A stretch of DNA of 64,000 bases from Prorocentrum cordatum (lineage: Eukaryota; Sar; Dinophyceae; Prorocentrales; Prorocentraceae), in NCBI GenBank assembly GCA_963575745.1, contig CAUYUJ010000722.1, positions 46,142-110,141 on the forward strand, written 5' to 3'. This document shows positions 22,321-34,000 of this stretch, piece by piece. How positions within the stretch are numbered: position 1 is the stretch's first letter; every line of letters starts with the position of its first letter. The notes under the pieces are model-generated. The model saw only the letters and a program-made list of their open reading frames with translations, did not search any database and had not been told where the DNA came from. The position numbers were made by a program, and so were the translations under genes.

Positions 22321-23990
22321 TCAGAGGAGAAAACCAAACTGTCCACGGTATAGCCACACGCGCAGCACGCAGACAGAGGAGGAAAGGACTGATGCCGACG
22401 GTGAAGCCACACTTGCAGCACGTAGACAACAACCAAGAAGAAGAGGTAGAAGTTCTGTAAAGATAGAAGCCGGGGCTACTGTGGGGCGACGGCCCACCAT
22501 CGTGTTTTGCGTTCCCTGGGGGCCTGGTGGTTCGGGTGGCCCTTTGCCGCGTGGTGATCCCTGTTTATTGCCGCTCCGACCCCGACACTGCTGCCACGGC
22601 CAAGCCCAGTCGACGTCGAGGCCCAGCGCGTCGCTAAGGCCCCGAACGTCGCACTTGTGGCTGCGGAAGGACTCCAGGAAGCGGCGGCAGGTTTGCGGGT
22701 CGTGCCGGAGTGGGTCGAGCGCGCCCTTGCAGCCGGGCACGCGCTGCTGATTGGCGAATGCGTGCCAGGTGACCGTGAACATCGGCCCCAGCGCGACTTG
22801 CAGTCGGCGCATCATCTCGCCGGGTGTCTCCCCGGGGAGTCCCCACTGGATGCCGTTGATTCCTGTTTTGCGCAGTTGATGTCCAGCGTCGGGGTCCTTG
22901 GGCTCTGGCCGTTGACGCGGGTCGGGCCTCTGATGCCGCCGAGTATCCTGGCCGCAAGCCTCCACCGCACAGGCCTCGCTGTCCTGGCTGGGGGGGTCGA
23001 GGTCTGCTCGCGACAGCACCAGCTGCCCGCCTGGAGGGGTTTGGCGGGGGAGCGCAGGCCGCACGGTTAGCCGCCAGGCTGGGGGCGGGTCGCGTCGGGC
23101 GGCCAGGGCAGACACAGCCTTGTGGCTCGTGGGGAGGGGCCCTTTTCGCTGGCGTTCGCCACCGGGCCTGTGTCCGCCGTCGCTCCCAGGTGCGCCCCCT
23201 CCGGGCAGCACAGGACTCGCTCCGGCCTCTGGGGTGCCACTGGTTGCGCCGGGCGCGAGCACACACGGCCCCACGGCGCCCGTCGCCGGGGCGCGAGCTG
23301 CTTCACCAGCGGCGCCCTGGACGCCCGGCAGGGGCGCCTGGGGTTCGCCGTCCAAAAGCAGCTCACTGACGGGGGAAGGGAGGCGAATAGGCGCGAAGAG
23401 GTTTCTCTCGACGAGCCAGCAGATGGCTTCGCTGCCCTGAGTCTGGGCGTTTGCTACCTGGCCCCCCTGCAAGGCGCGTGGCTCTCCCAGAGGACTGCTG
23501 ACGGACTGATTGCCCTGAGGGGGGGGCTCCGCGGCTTCCGCGGCCCCCGCGGTCTCCGCCGTGACTTCCCGCTCCTTTCCTCTGGCCTGCTGGTACAGCT
23601 AAAGGGAAGGGTCGTCCGCGGCCCCCGCAGCCTCCGCCGTCTCCACCGCGACTTCCCGCCCCATTCCTCTGCCCTGCCGGGACAGAGGACTGCTGACGGA
23701 CTGCTCGTCCTGAGGGGGGAACTCAGCGGCTTCCGCAGCCTCCGCCGTCTCCGCCGTGACTTCCCACTCCTTTCCTCTGGCCTGCTGGCGCAGCTGAAGG
23801 CGAGGGTCGTAAGTGCGAGCTGTACACTCGCCACTGCAGGCTACCTCCTCTCGATTCCCCACTGGGGCGTCATCGTCTGACCGCGATGCGGGGGGTGGTA
23901 TCGTGACCTCTGCCTCAACCGCCTCTCGATACCCCTCTGGGACGTCATCGTCTGTCGACGAAACGGGGGCGGCACGTTGCCGCTGCTGCT
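22321..23990 (-). pseudogene. Unrecognised gene trace with internal repeats and in-frame TAG
   Basis: One minus-strand register reads from about 23990 to 22321 with a single in-frame TAG near 23597. The start is a TDDDVPEGYREAVEAEV stretch and its diverged repeat SDDDAPVGNREEVACSGE. Then come three tandem repeats of about 40 residues built on QARGKE-EVTAETAEAAEAAE and QSVSSPL. A Pro/Gly/Ala-rich part follows, then a more normal stretch including INGIQWGLPGETPG, MMRRLQVALGPMFTVTW and CRRFLESFRSHKCDV. The TAG sits where the sister repeat has CAG (Gln). No family is recognised. Repeated units conserved as protein suggest past coding; the stop suggests decay. Confidence 0.4.
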
Positions 23991-25490
23991 GCTGCTATGC
24001 TCCGATATGTCGTTGTGCGTGGCAGGATCCCCGGGATGGTCGTCCGTCGTCGTCACGGGGCGCTGAGGGGGTCCGTGCTCGGGGCGGCCGTCGGGGACGG
24101 GGCTGGGACTCGAGACGCTACGATTTGCACCTGGCCTAACGGGCCCCATTTCACTTCTGGGATTCGGCAATATCGAACCCGCGCTCCCTTCTGGCCTAAC
24201 GGGCCCCGTTTCCGTCGTGGCAGAGTCCTCGAGATGGTCGTCAGTCGCCCTGGTCACCACGGCTGGAGCCGCCTCGAATTCTGAGTTTCTGGTCCCGTGA
24301 GGCTGGTGCTGCTGCAGCTGCACGGCTGCTGTTGCCGCAGCTGCTGCCCTGCTGGTGCGTCTGCCCGCTGGGACCCTGTTGCTGCGGCTGCTGCGGCTGC
24401 TGCGGCTGCTGCTGCAGTAGCTGTCCTGCGGCTGCGGCTGCTGATGCCGTTGCTGCTGTAGCTGGTCCTGCGGCTGCGGTTGCAGGTGCTGCTGCTCCGG
24501 CAGCGGCTGCTCCGGCAGGGGCAGAAGCGGCGGTTGGCGCTGCAGCGGCGCGGCCGCCGCGGCGGCCCCAAGCGCGGCCGCGCGGGCCACGGCGGCCGCG
24601 GCGCCGGCCGCGCGGCCCGCGGCCGCAGCGGCGGCCGCCTCCGCCACGGCCGCGGCGGCGGCGGCGGCCGCCGCCGCGGCGCCGGCGGCCGCAGGGGCGG
24701 CGGCGGCGGCACCGGCCGCCGCGCCCGCGGAGCAAGCCCCAACGGCGCCCGCGGCGCCGGCGGCGCCCGCGGAGCCAGCGGCCTCGCGGCGGCGGCGGCG
24801 CCAGCGCCGCGCCCGGCGCCAGCGCCGCGCCGCGCCAGCGGCGTCGGCGGCGCCCGCGGCGCCGCAGGCGGCGGCGGCGCCCGTGGAGCCGGCGGAGCAG
24901 CCGGCGGAGCCGCAGGCGCAGGGGGCGCCAGCGGCGCCGGCGGCGCCGCGGTGGCGGCGGCCGCGGCGGCCGCGGGGGCGGCAGCGCCGGCGGCACCAGC
25001 CGCAGCAGAAGGCGGCCCGCGGCGGGCCGCGCGGCCAGGCTGCCAGCAGGGGGCGGCAGCCTCGGCCGCGGCCGCGGCGGGGCCGCGCGACCGCACTGGG
25101 GCCGCGGCGGCCGCGGCGGGCCCGGGCGGCTGTCAGCAGGGGCCGCGGCGGCGGCCGCGGCGGCGGCCCCGGCCGAACAGCCGGCCGCCGCGGCGGGGGC
25201 GGCGCGGCGGCAGCCAAGTGCAGCGGCAGGCCAGGCGGCGGCGCCGCGGCGGCTACGGCAGCTGCGCCGGCGGTGCCAGCCCGGCGTGCGGCAGCCGCCC
25301 GCCGCTGCAGCCGCCGGCAAGCCGTGCGCGCCGACGGCGCCATCAAAGCGGGGATTGCGACACAGAGACCCACGGCCGCACGAGGGCTCACCGTGGGGAT
25401 CGTGCGAGAAGAAAGAAAGCCTGCTGCAGGCGCGCACGCCTCGGGCCAGCCCCACGGCAGCAGACAAGCACGAAGCCGCAGGGCGACGGT
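23991..25490 (-). other. GC-rich Ala/Pro/Gln-coding low complexity, possibly 5' part of the same locus
   Basis: 24540-25330 is almost pure GGC/GCC/GCGGCC, giving Ala-, Pro- or Arg-rich frames in several registers. On the minus strand, 24480-24290 reads Gln/Pro- and Ser-rich and continues to 23990 as a frame with paired motifs (GPVRPEGS/GPVRPGAN, TDDHLEDSATTE/TDDHPGDPATHND). The register changes near 23990 to join the next feature. The continuous minus-strand direction and the leader relic at its upstream edge make one decayed transcription unit plausible, but composition alone can keep frames open here. Confidence 0.3.
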
Positions 25491-25496
25491 TTCGTA

Positions 25497-25514
25497 CTTG
25501 AGCCAGGCTACGGA
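25497..25514 (-). other. Spliced-leader relic with a 4-nt internal deletion
   Basis: The minus strand reads TCCGTAGCC followed directly by TGGCTCAAG. The 22-nt dinoflagellate spliced leader has ATTT between these two halves; everything else matches. It lies immediately upstream of the minus-strand coding trace at 22321-25490. Leader sequence in genomic DNA is known in dinoflagellates from reinsertion of trans-spliced cDNA. Confidence 0.55.
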
Positions 25515-25526
25515 AGCGTAGCCTGG
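25503..25526. other. Perfect 10-bp inverted repeat, GAAG loop
   Basis: CCAGGCTACG, GAAG, CGTAGCCTGG. The left arm overlaps the spliced-leader relic, so the hairpin may simply reflect two overlapping leader-derived fragments in opposite orientation. Confidence 0.8.
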
Positions 25527-26458
25527 GTGGGACACGCGTAGCGTTAAGATTCTGCGTCGGGCTATGGGGGGAGACAGGTGCGAGGTACTCCGCTGGTCCC
25601 CCAGAGCTCACGAAAGGGACAGCCGCGAAGTAGGCAAGGCGGGAGGAGGAGGAGGAGGAGGAGGAGGAGGAGGAGGAGGAAGAGGAGGAGGAGGAGGATG
25701 GGGACAAGTCGTGGCAAATCGGCTCCCAGCGCTTCCCTTGGAATTCTTGGAGCTCTTGAGGCGAACAGGGGGAAGGTGTGACGGCTAACAATGCGAAGGA
25801 AGAGGGGGGGGAGGAAAAAAAGAAGACGACGAAGACGAAAAGGAGGAGGCAAACGAGGAAGAGGGCAAGACAAAGAGGCGAAGGGAGGGCGAGGGGGGGG
25901 AGGGAGACACGGGCGGGGGGGAGGAGTGCGAGGAGGGGAAGGTGGAAGAGGAAAGGAACGAGGAGGAACGGGGATCGGGAGAATGGAGGATGAAACGAAA
26001 AGAGGGGGGGAAGACGACGACAAGGAAGGAGGGGAGGGGCGTCGTCTCCGTCGCCGTCGTCGCCGCCGACGAGGTCGCAAGAGTGAGGGGCACCGCGGGC
26101 GCGACGCAAGGCGCGGCCTCGCCGTACGCGCCGCGGCCCAGGGACTCGCCCTTCTTCCAGTTTCGCAGGCGCGAGTCCTGGACTCGCGCACGACGACGAT
26201 GAAGATGAGAACGCTGACCACCAACAACAACCAGGCAAAAAGAAATACTAGTGCACCGGGCCCTGGTGCGCCTGCTCCCAAATTCGCCCCCGCTAGCAAA
26301 AATACGCACTGGTGTACTGTTGCGCACCCCCCCACCCCCACGCGACAGCGCAACAGCGCCGCACGTCCCCACGCCACGGCGACGACATCATACGTGCATT
26401 TCACGCGTTGTAGCTGAAATCAGATAAGGATTGCCAGAAGCACTCATTTTACGACGAC
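25527..26458. other. No gene; GGA-rich purine tract
   Basis: 25646-25698 is a GGA/GAGGA run, and 25790-26020 is strongly purine-rich on the plus strand. Frames on both strands are low complexity (Arg/Gly/Glu plus, Ser/Leu/Pro minus). No gene is recognised. Confidence 0.55.
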
Positions 26459-27075
26459 CTGTGCAGGAATTTGCACAAGCAGCTGTAGCAGGAGCTGTAG
26501 TCGGAGCTGCAGTAGGAGCTGCAGCAGGAGCTGCAACAGGAGTTGTATAGGACCTGTTGTACGAGCGGTAGTGGGAGCTGTGATAAGATCTGTAGTACGT
26601 GCTGTAGTAGTGGCTGCACTAGGAGCTGTCGCAGGAGCTGTAGCACGAGCTGTAGTCGGAGCTGCAGTATAAACAATCGTAGAAGCTGAGCGGGAGCTGC
26701 AGTACGAGCTGTAATAGTAGCGGCAGAACAAGCTGTCGTAGGAATTGTAGTATGAGCTGTGGTAGTTGTTGTAGGAGGAGCTACAGTAAGATCTGGCGTA
26801 GGAGCTGCCGTACGAACTGTCGTCGGATCTATTGTACGACCTGTGGTAGGAGCTGTAGTTCGTGCTGTAGTAGGAGCTGGCTGGAGTAAGAACTGTCATA
26901 GCAGCTGTAGCGCGAGCTGTAGTGTAGAAGCTGAAGTCGTAGCTATAGTTCAAGCTGTAGCGAGAGCTGAACCAGGCGGTGGGGTGGGAGCTGCAGTAGG
27001 AGCTGCAATGGGAACTGTGGTACACCCAGTAGTACGAGCTGCACTAAAAGCTGAAGTAGGAGCTGCAGCTACTAG
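26459..27075. repeat. 12-bp minisatellite, GTAGGAGCTGTA type
   Basis: About 50 imperfect copies of a 12 bp unit (AGCTG(C/T)AGTAGG). Because 12 is a multiple of three the frame stays open, giving Tyr/Ser/Cys-rich translations on the minus strand that should not be read as a protein. Confidence 0.9.
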
Positions 27076-27894
27076 CAGAAAAAAAAACTTCAGTAGGAGG
27101 TGCAATAACAGGTGGAATCCGTTGTTGTCGTAACTCGAGGGCCAGGAAGCCAGTTTGGAGACATCCAAATTCCCATTGTAAAGAAACACTGGGTGCGAGC
27201 CCTGGGGGGGGGCATTTAAATTGAAAAATATGATGGTCAGTGGAAGGGGGACCAACAATAATTGTATGTTCGAAAGGAGAAATCAACCACAGGAACAATA
27301 ACCAGTTTTGGATTGTTCGTTCTGACCTGCTCGCGTGGCACTCAACACGTATACCCGTAACCTTCGGTGCACGCCCTCTCCGTCTCCGATCACTGGGAAT
27401 GTAGAAGCTGTCCCTGCCACGTGCATTTTTGCGCAGCCCTTCATACAGGGGAAGAAAAGACAAACGGAAGGGGGGGGGAGAAGGATGGAGCAAGAGAGAA
27501 ATCGGCAGGGTGGGTGCGAAGAGCAGAAACACGTGGCACAACCATACGGGCAGATCGGGCGGGCAAATCCTAACGGGCAGGTCGGAAAGCGGGCCCAGGT
27601 CGAAAGGGCAGGTTGCTGAACCGTGAGTCCTGCATGAATCGCGAGGACGTTTATGTCCAGGCAAATCGTGATAAAGGCCACTGCGAAAGTCCTGAATGTC
27701 GAAAGCGCGGCGCTTGAAACAAAAAACTGATGACGTCCCATGCGAGGGCGTCATTTTTGCATCATTTGTGAAGACGTCTCGCGCGATAGCGTGATTTTGG
27801 AATACTGCGCCAAGAAATATTAAGCGAAAACCGTTGCCGCTGTAGCCAGGGGCGCCAAAGATGCATGTTTAGTGAGAAGACTGCCCATGCAAAA
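27076..27894. other. No gene recognised
   Basis: Unique-looking sequence with short frames. 27540-27615 has a few imperfect CGGGCAGGTCGG units. No recognisable domain on either strand. Confidence 0.45.
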
Positions 27895-28420
27895 ATTATT
27901 CCGACGGTAGGACCCCACACGATAACCGATTTACCTTGCCCTTCGCCTATTTTTTCTCGTCTGGCGGAGGCTTCCTTCCGCCCCCAGCTGTCCTCCTCCT
28001 CTTATTTCTCCTCTTCCCGCTGTTCTTTCTCGTCCTACGCGCTGCATTTATCATCCTCTTCCTCATCCGCCCCCTCCCCCTCTTCCGCCCACTCCACTTC
28101 CCCCCTCTCCTCCGCATGTTCCTCTTCCCCCTCGGCCTTCGCCGCGCCCCTCTCCGCCCCCTACCACCCCCCCCCCCCATCGCCGCCCCGCTCGTTTTCC
28201 CCCGCCCCCCCCCCCCCTGCAGGGGCGCGCGCGTAGATTTTCCTCGGCGCCCTTGGCGCCGCACGTGGCTGGGGCACGTTCTCCGACGGCGAAATCGCGC
28301 AGCCGTCGGGGACAGCCCCGCGGGCCAGGCCGTCGGGGACAACCCCGCGAGCCGCTGGCGCGCGAGACCAAGCCGCTGGGACAAGCCCGCGGGCTCCGAG
28401 CCGGGCGCCGCGGCGCTCCG
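27895..28420. repeat. GC-rich tail shared with 37122-37735
   Basis: From TCCGACGG(T/C)AGGACCCC onward this block aligns with 37122-37735. Both copies share CTTCCTTCCGCCCCCAGCTG, a CT/CCT-rich stretch, and the TTCTCCGACGGCGAAATCGC block with GTCGGGGACAGCC units. Both lie downstream (minus sense) of a PIF1 fragment, so helicase fragment plus tail was duplicated as one unit. Confidence 0.7.
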
Positions 28421-29690
28421 GCGGGGGGCAGCACGAAGCCCAGCCCTGCCGCGAGCTGCGCCGCCTCTTGAGTTCTTCGCTCCGACGTCGAACTTAAGCA
28501 GCGCCTTCGGCGGGGACGCCGGCGGCCCTCGCCCCAGAAACCCCCGCGTCGGCGGCCGCAGGACCAGCGCGCTCCGCGCGCGCGGCGCGGGAAAACATGA
28601 CGCGGAGGTGAAGCCGCTACTGCTCGTCCGACACGCCCGTGCAACCGGCGCCCTCGCCCCTCGCGCAGTCGACGGCGACGCCCTTGCGCGGCGTCTGGCA
28701 CTGCGACGGCGCGGAGGCGAGGCGCGACGCGTTCGCCACGGTGAACGGTGAACCCCGAGCGCCGCGCGGCTTGCGGTCCCGAGCTCTGCCACGTGAGCTC
28801 CTGCTCGTCGCCCGCGCCTCGGCCTCGTCGTCGTCGGCCGCGCCGTCGCCGCCCTGCAGCAGAACTTCGGCAACCTCCCAGTCGATCGGGGACTCCTCGA
28901 AGCCGCGCGCCCGCAGCCAGATTCCCTGCGGTAGCTGGCGGGGGCGGAAGAGCTAGCCTGGCAAGCACTCCTGGCACCAGTGCTCGCCCCCAGGGTGAAA
29001 CTCGAAGGACGCGACGATGGCCCGTTGCTCCTGCACGAGCTCCAACCTCTTCTTGGGCTCTTCCTGCACTGCCGTGAACCGCACCCCCATGCGGACGTAG
29101 GCCGGCAAGACGCTGTCGACGCCCCCCGTCTCGCGCATGTTCGGGACGTGCAGGAGGCGCCGGACCGCGACGGGATCGCCCTGAATCGCGCTGCACGCCC
29201 ACGGCCTGCACGAAAACGAAGCGCACGCCCAGACGCCGCGCGTCGCGACGAGCGCGCGTTGATCCACATCGCCCGCGTCTCCCAACAGATGCCCATGCCG
29301 TAGCCGAGCCAAAGGTTCTCGCGCCGGTGCCGAGGGCCCAGGACGCCGCGGTCATCCGAGGCCAACGACGTTTCCCAGGCGGACCAGACCTCAGGCGGGA
29401 AGGGCTCGCCCTCGCACGCGCAGCCCAAGAACGTGATCAGAAGGCCCCCGGGCTCGAAGAGCTTCGCGCCTTCCAGCTCGGAAGACGCATGGGATCTGAG
29501 AGAAGACCTCGATGGCGCGCTGAATCACCACCGTCGGCGGCTCCGCGTACTTGTAGGGCCCGTCGTCCAAGAGCTCGTTCACGTCCATCAGGAGGCCGAT
29601 GCTGCCCGTGGGCATCAATTGCTGGAAATCGCCACAGCGCAACACGATTGGGGCGCGCCCGAAGCGGCGGCGCGGCCGCATGCACGCGAA
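28420..29690 (-). pseudogene. PIF1-family DNA helicase pseudogene, copy A
   Basis: PIF1 enzymes are ATP-dependent 5'-3' DNA helicases. This copy begins inside the ATPase core: VLRCGDFQQLMPTGS is motif III (usual form GDFxQLPP), followed by GPYKYAEPPTVVIQRAIEVF. At about 29490 the register changes (CVF to ELEGAKLFEPGGLLITFLG). Two more changes near 29265 and 29195 lead to LHVPNMRETGGVDSVLPAY and VRMGVRFT, the nucleic-acid-binding C-terminal core. A TAG near 28955 interrupts ECLPG/LFRPRQLPQGIWL. The stretch ASRLASAPSQCQTPRKGVAV with VDCARGEG is the motif V region. Walker A and B are absent, so it is 5'-truncated as well as frameshifted. Confidence 0.8.
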
Positions 29691-29775
29691 CTAACCCCTG
29701 CACGTCGCGCGCGCCACGGCGTCCGCGGCATGCGCGAAGGCCCAACGCGATGCACGGCGCGGCCGCCACCCGCCT

Positions 29776-30160
29776 GACACTTCCTCCACATCCAGGCCTA
29801 AGGGGGCCCAAAAATGCAATTATGAGATTCCGATGATCCGCCCGGAGTAGTAAACATCAGCGGCGGGCCCCTTGGGGAGAGGGCCCCCGCCTGAGATTTC
29901 TTCGCAATCCACTCACAGACGAGGCCCCCGCCTCATATCCAAGCCTCAAAAACCCAAAAATGGCGACTGATAAAAATTCCGAGGGCCCGCTCGAATTAAA
30001 AAACAAGAGCGGCGGGCACCGCAGGGAGGAGGCCCCCGCCTGAAAATTCCTCGCCAATCACTCACAGACGAGCCCCCCCCCCCCCTCCTGATACTCCCCC
30101 CACATCGAAACCTCAGGGGCCCAGAAATCACGACAGCAGCACAAAATTCCGTTGGCCGCT
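29776..30160. repeat. About 150-bp tandem repeat, left block
   Basis: Units starting AGCGGCGGGC at 29859 and 30008, with a partial unit before them. Shared blocks are GCCCCCGCCTGA, CACTCACAGACGAG and AA(A)TTCCG(A/T). The same repeat resumes at 36700-36912 beyond the AT-rich tract and the copia element. Confidence 0.85.
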
Positions 30161-30784
30161 CGGATATATTGATATATCATATGATATAATACAGTTAAAT
30201 AAATATATAATAGGATACTATCGTATAATATGCTATAACATCATATAATATAATATGCTATAATATACGACAATACAATACAATACAATACCATACAATA
30301 CCATACAATATACTATAATATTACAGATTATAATATACGAATCTATAATCAAATATAATAAATATAATACGGCATAATAAAATATAATACGAAATGCTAT
30401 GGTATAAGCTAATATAATATAGTAAAGTACAATGTAATGCAATATATTATAATAAAATTTAATTAAAAAGCATGTAATTTGATATAATATAATATAATCT
30501 AATATAATATAATACTAAAATATAGTGTACGATAATATACTATAATCTATTATAATATAATATAATATGATATAATACAATATATTAAAATATAATATAA
30601 TGCCATATAAGATAATAAAAACAATACTATAATATAGTATGATATAATATAATATGGTAAGATATAGTATAATATAATATAACATGATACAATATAATTG
30701 GTTATTATATAGTATAATATAATGCGATGTAATATGGTACCATATAATATAATATAATATAATATAATAGACTATAATATAATA
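30161..30784. repeat. AT-rich (ATAAT)n tract
   Basis: Degenerate TATAATATAA-type pentanucleotide DNA of about 620 bp, continuing for about 50 bp at 36649-36700 on the other side of the copia element. It was therefore one tract before the insertion. No gene. Confidence 0.95.
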
Positions 30785-30789
30785 TAATA

Positions 30790-30988
30790 TGCAAGTACTG
30801 AAATGTTATCTTGATAACTTATGTAGCGGAGCTGGGGTCCACGGACCTTGCCCGACAGGGCTGGTGAAATCCTTTTCCACCTCAGCATGAACTGAGCCAA
30901 AACTGGCTCTCCACAGTACACAAATGTCACAACAGCGCATGCACAACAATCCTCACTCAAATCACTGATATATACCTTGTTTCCTGCA
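30790..30988 (-). repeat. 3' LTR of the copia element
   Basis: 199 bp, TG...CA on both strands. On the element's sense strand it contains GAGCCAGTTTTGGCTC, a 6-bp hairpin that also resembles the core of the spliced leader, and the palindrome GTTATCAAGATAAC near its 3' end. Identical as read to 36445-36643. Confidence 0.97.
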
Positions 30989-30998
30989 CTCCTCCTCG
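30989..30998 (-). promoter_or_regulatory. Polypurine tract of the copia element
   Basis: On the minus strand CGAGGAGGAG lies immediately upstream of the 3' LTR. It would prime plus-strand DNA synthesis. Confidence 0.75.
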
Positions 30999-31048
30999 GG
31001 CCCATCTGCAGCTTCATGCCAAGATCGGGCACGCATTCTGGAAACATA

Positions 31049-34000
31049 TCAATATCGAATCATAGCCAGCGAGTGAGGGCGCCAAATCCCGACAAACCCA
31101 TCAACACTGTAGATCTTGTCCTGCTTTATCTCATTGAGGGCGGTCGCCACACATGCTTCGACCACCATTGCCTTCGTGTATGTCGAGACGGCCCGATCCA
31201 CTCGCCATAGTCGTAGAAACTCCCGTCCACTGTCTATAGTCATAGCTGTGAACATAGCCCGAAGATCATTGACCACGATCTTGCTCGTAGCTCCATTCTT
31301 CATCGTGTCCTTCAGGCTGTACTGAGTTGAGGCATCTTTCTGTGCTGGCTGCGTGATACGGTCGATGTGCTGCTTGACTTTGAAGACTGCACTCGTTGCG
31401 ACAACACTCAAAAGGGCGAGTATCATCATCACGACCGTTGTGGAAACGCCAAAATGGCTCTCATCATCTGCAGGGCTTGAGATCGCGACTGGCTGAAACT
31501 CCTTCTCCACCAACTCAGTAGCGCCCGCGCGTCCAAGTTGAAGAAACGCACCAAGACCCACCAAGCATTGAGTAAGTGCTCCCATCAGCTCCAGCGCCGG
31601 CTTACCGATCTGGCCCTTCTTCTCATTGCTCGAACTTGATACTTCACCAACCTCACCTTTCCCAGTGAGCCATACCTTCATCGCCGCCAGGTGCTTCATG
31701 AAATCGATCCTCGAAAGATGTTTCGTCCCAATATCTGCGGTGTTCTCGTTGGTGTGAACTTTGCTCGTGCTGACCTTCGTCTCCGCCTTGCGTGCGACTA
31801 GGTCCTTGATCCACAGATCCTTCAACTCGATGTGCCTCATCCTGCCAACTCCCTTCTTCTCGACGTTCGTGAGAGCGCTGGAGTTGTCACTCTCCAGCGT
31901 CACTGGTACAGTTTCGTCCAAGAGCTCCTTGAGATAAGTCTGTGCTCCTCTCGCCTCAATCCCGACATGCACGAGTGCGTTAAACTCAGCTTCGGGCGAC
32001 GAGAGTGCTGGTGCCCCCTGAGTCTTGACGAACTGCATGATCATAGCTCCATTGAGAAACAACTGACCACAACTTGTAGACTTCCTCCCGATAGGATCCT
32101 CCGCCCAATTAGAGTCTGCACGTCCGATAATCTTGAAATCGCCGCTGTCTGGATACATGCACGCGACTGAAGATGGGTGAGCTCGAATGAACCTGATGAT
32201 GCGCGTGAGCCTCATCTGGTCCTGCACCGTCGGTCGTGACATCCCCCTCGAACACTCCTTCGCTGCATACTGACACTCAGGCCTTTCCAAACACACGAAC
32301 ATGTTGAGGCCGTTGACGCTCCTGAACTTTGTGGCCGCTTTGGAATCCAACTCCTCCTCGCTCTCGACCTTCTTCTCGTTCTTGACTCCTGGTATTGGGC
32401 TCGTCTTCTTATCATTGGGCTCAGAGTCGAGTAGCTTCTTGACAATAGCAGGCCACATGCGAACTTGAATGCCTTCGGGGGTGCGGAGCCAGCCACGTCC
32501 AAGGTGCTTGATCTCAGGACCACCGACTGTGAGCTCCGAAACCTTGAGTAGAAAATGTGTGCCGAGCTCCTCCAACACTTTGCTGGCTGAAACTCTGGGT
32601 CCCACCAGCGTGCCATCGTCAACGTGCTTGGACATAGCAACTTGATTAACCTTGTCTGCAAACGTACACGGGTCAGAAAGGAACCTCTTGAACGTCATCT
32701 TGGATTCATCATTCCGTCCTGTAGCGATGTTCTCAAAGTGGTCGTCGAAATCGATCATCGCCTCGTTAAGTCCGTAGACGGTCTTATTGAGCTTGAAAAC
32801 CCAATCTGATCCATCGGGAAGATGGCAGTACTCCTTCGGAACCTCTGCGTACACCAACTCTCGAATCGGCGTGTACAGAAACGCTCGAGATATGTCGAAA
32901 AAGAAGATGGCGAAATCCTTAACGATAGCGTAGACCATGAGCAGCTTGAGTGAGAATGAAAGTGGAGTAGGGCAGTACAGCTCATTCTTGCTCTTGTTGA
33001 CCTGCTTGCCGAATGGTCGCGCACAAAGCCTAGCCTTGAGCTCGCCACTCCTCATCTCCAAAACCCAAGTCCACGTAAGTGCCTTAGGCCCGTGAGGGTC
33101 CCTCAGCGTGAGCTCCCACACGTCGTAGTTGTCGAACCGATCCAGCTCGCACTGCTTCGCCTCCCACTCGTCGTTCTCGGTCCAGCCCATCACGATGCTG
33201 AACTCGCTGTCGTCCTTTAGCTCCTTGTCGACCTCGCCCACGAGCCCCATCATCTCCTCCGTGCTGAAGCCCGCCACGAGCCTCTTGAGGTCGCCAGTAC
33301 TCATGCTCTCGATGGCTCCCACCAGGCCTCGATTCCCAGGTGGGCCTCCAGGGCCGCCTTCACCGAGGTCAGCATCATCAGCTCCTCGCTTGGCGGGTGC
33401 CCCTGGAGCTGGCACTCCCTGCTTGCCTCGAAGCCTCCTCTCGATCTTCTGCACCTCCCGACGAACGGCTTCAACGGGATCCTGACCTTGTGCTGGTTCT
33501 GGCCCTGCTGGTCGCTGTGCTTGCTGCTCGCCGTTGTTAGCCTCCGAGCTGGCCGTAGGCACAGGAACCACGACCACCTTCGGCTGTTCGTCGTCCTTTC
33601 TGGCGATTGACTTCTCGTACTCGGCCCGACGCTGCTGGCATGTCCTGCTGCGATGTGGTGGCCGTCCTCGTCCGTGCTGACCTTTGGCTGCATACTCACA
33701 CCCAGGGCATCCTTCCGTCGGCTGCCAATTCTCGCCCTCGTAGACTCCAGCTCTAACCGAGGTCCTCCAAGGCGCCCAACGCATGGCTTTGAGCATCTCC
33801 ATGTCGAAGCTCTCCTCAGTCGTCAGCTGCTTCACTGTCCTGGCCTGAACTACCCCCGTCGCCGTGCCGATAAGATGAGCATCACTCTTCGAACTGCGTC
33901 CCAGCCACAGTCCCTTGCACCAGGCTGTACCCAGCTTGTCCTGCAGCTCCGTGTGCTCCTTGCCGATCACTGTCTCTCCGAACTCCAGCATGGGTGAAGT

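Noticed and set aside
23841-26238. Ala- and Arg-rich frames of 280-665 residues in the GGC-rich block
   Set aside because: Open in at least four registers on both strands because of composition; only the Gln/Ser-rich end joining the 22.3-24.0 kb trace is retained as possible coding.
26444-27025. Tyr/Ser/Cys-rich 193-residue frame
   Set aside because: 12-bp minisatellite with unit length a multiple of three; no non-repeat coding sequence attached.
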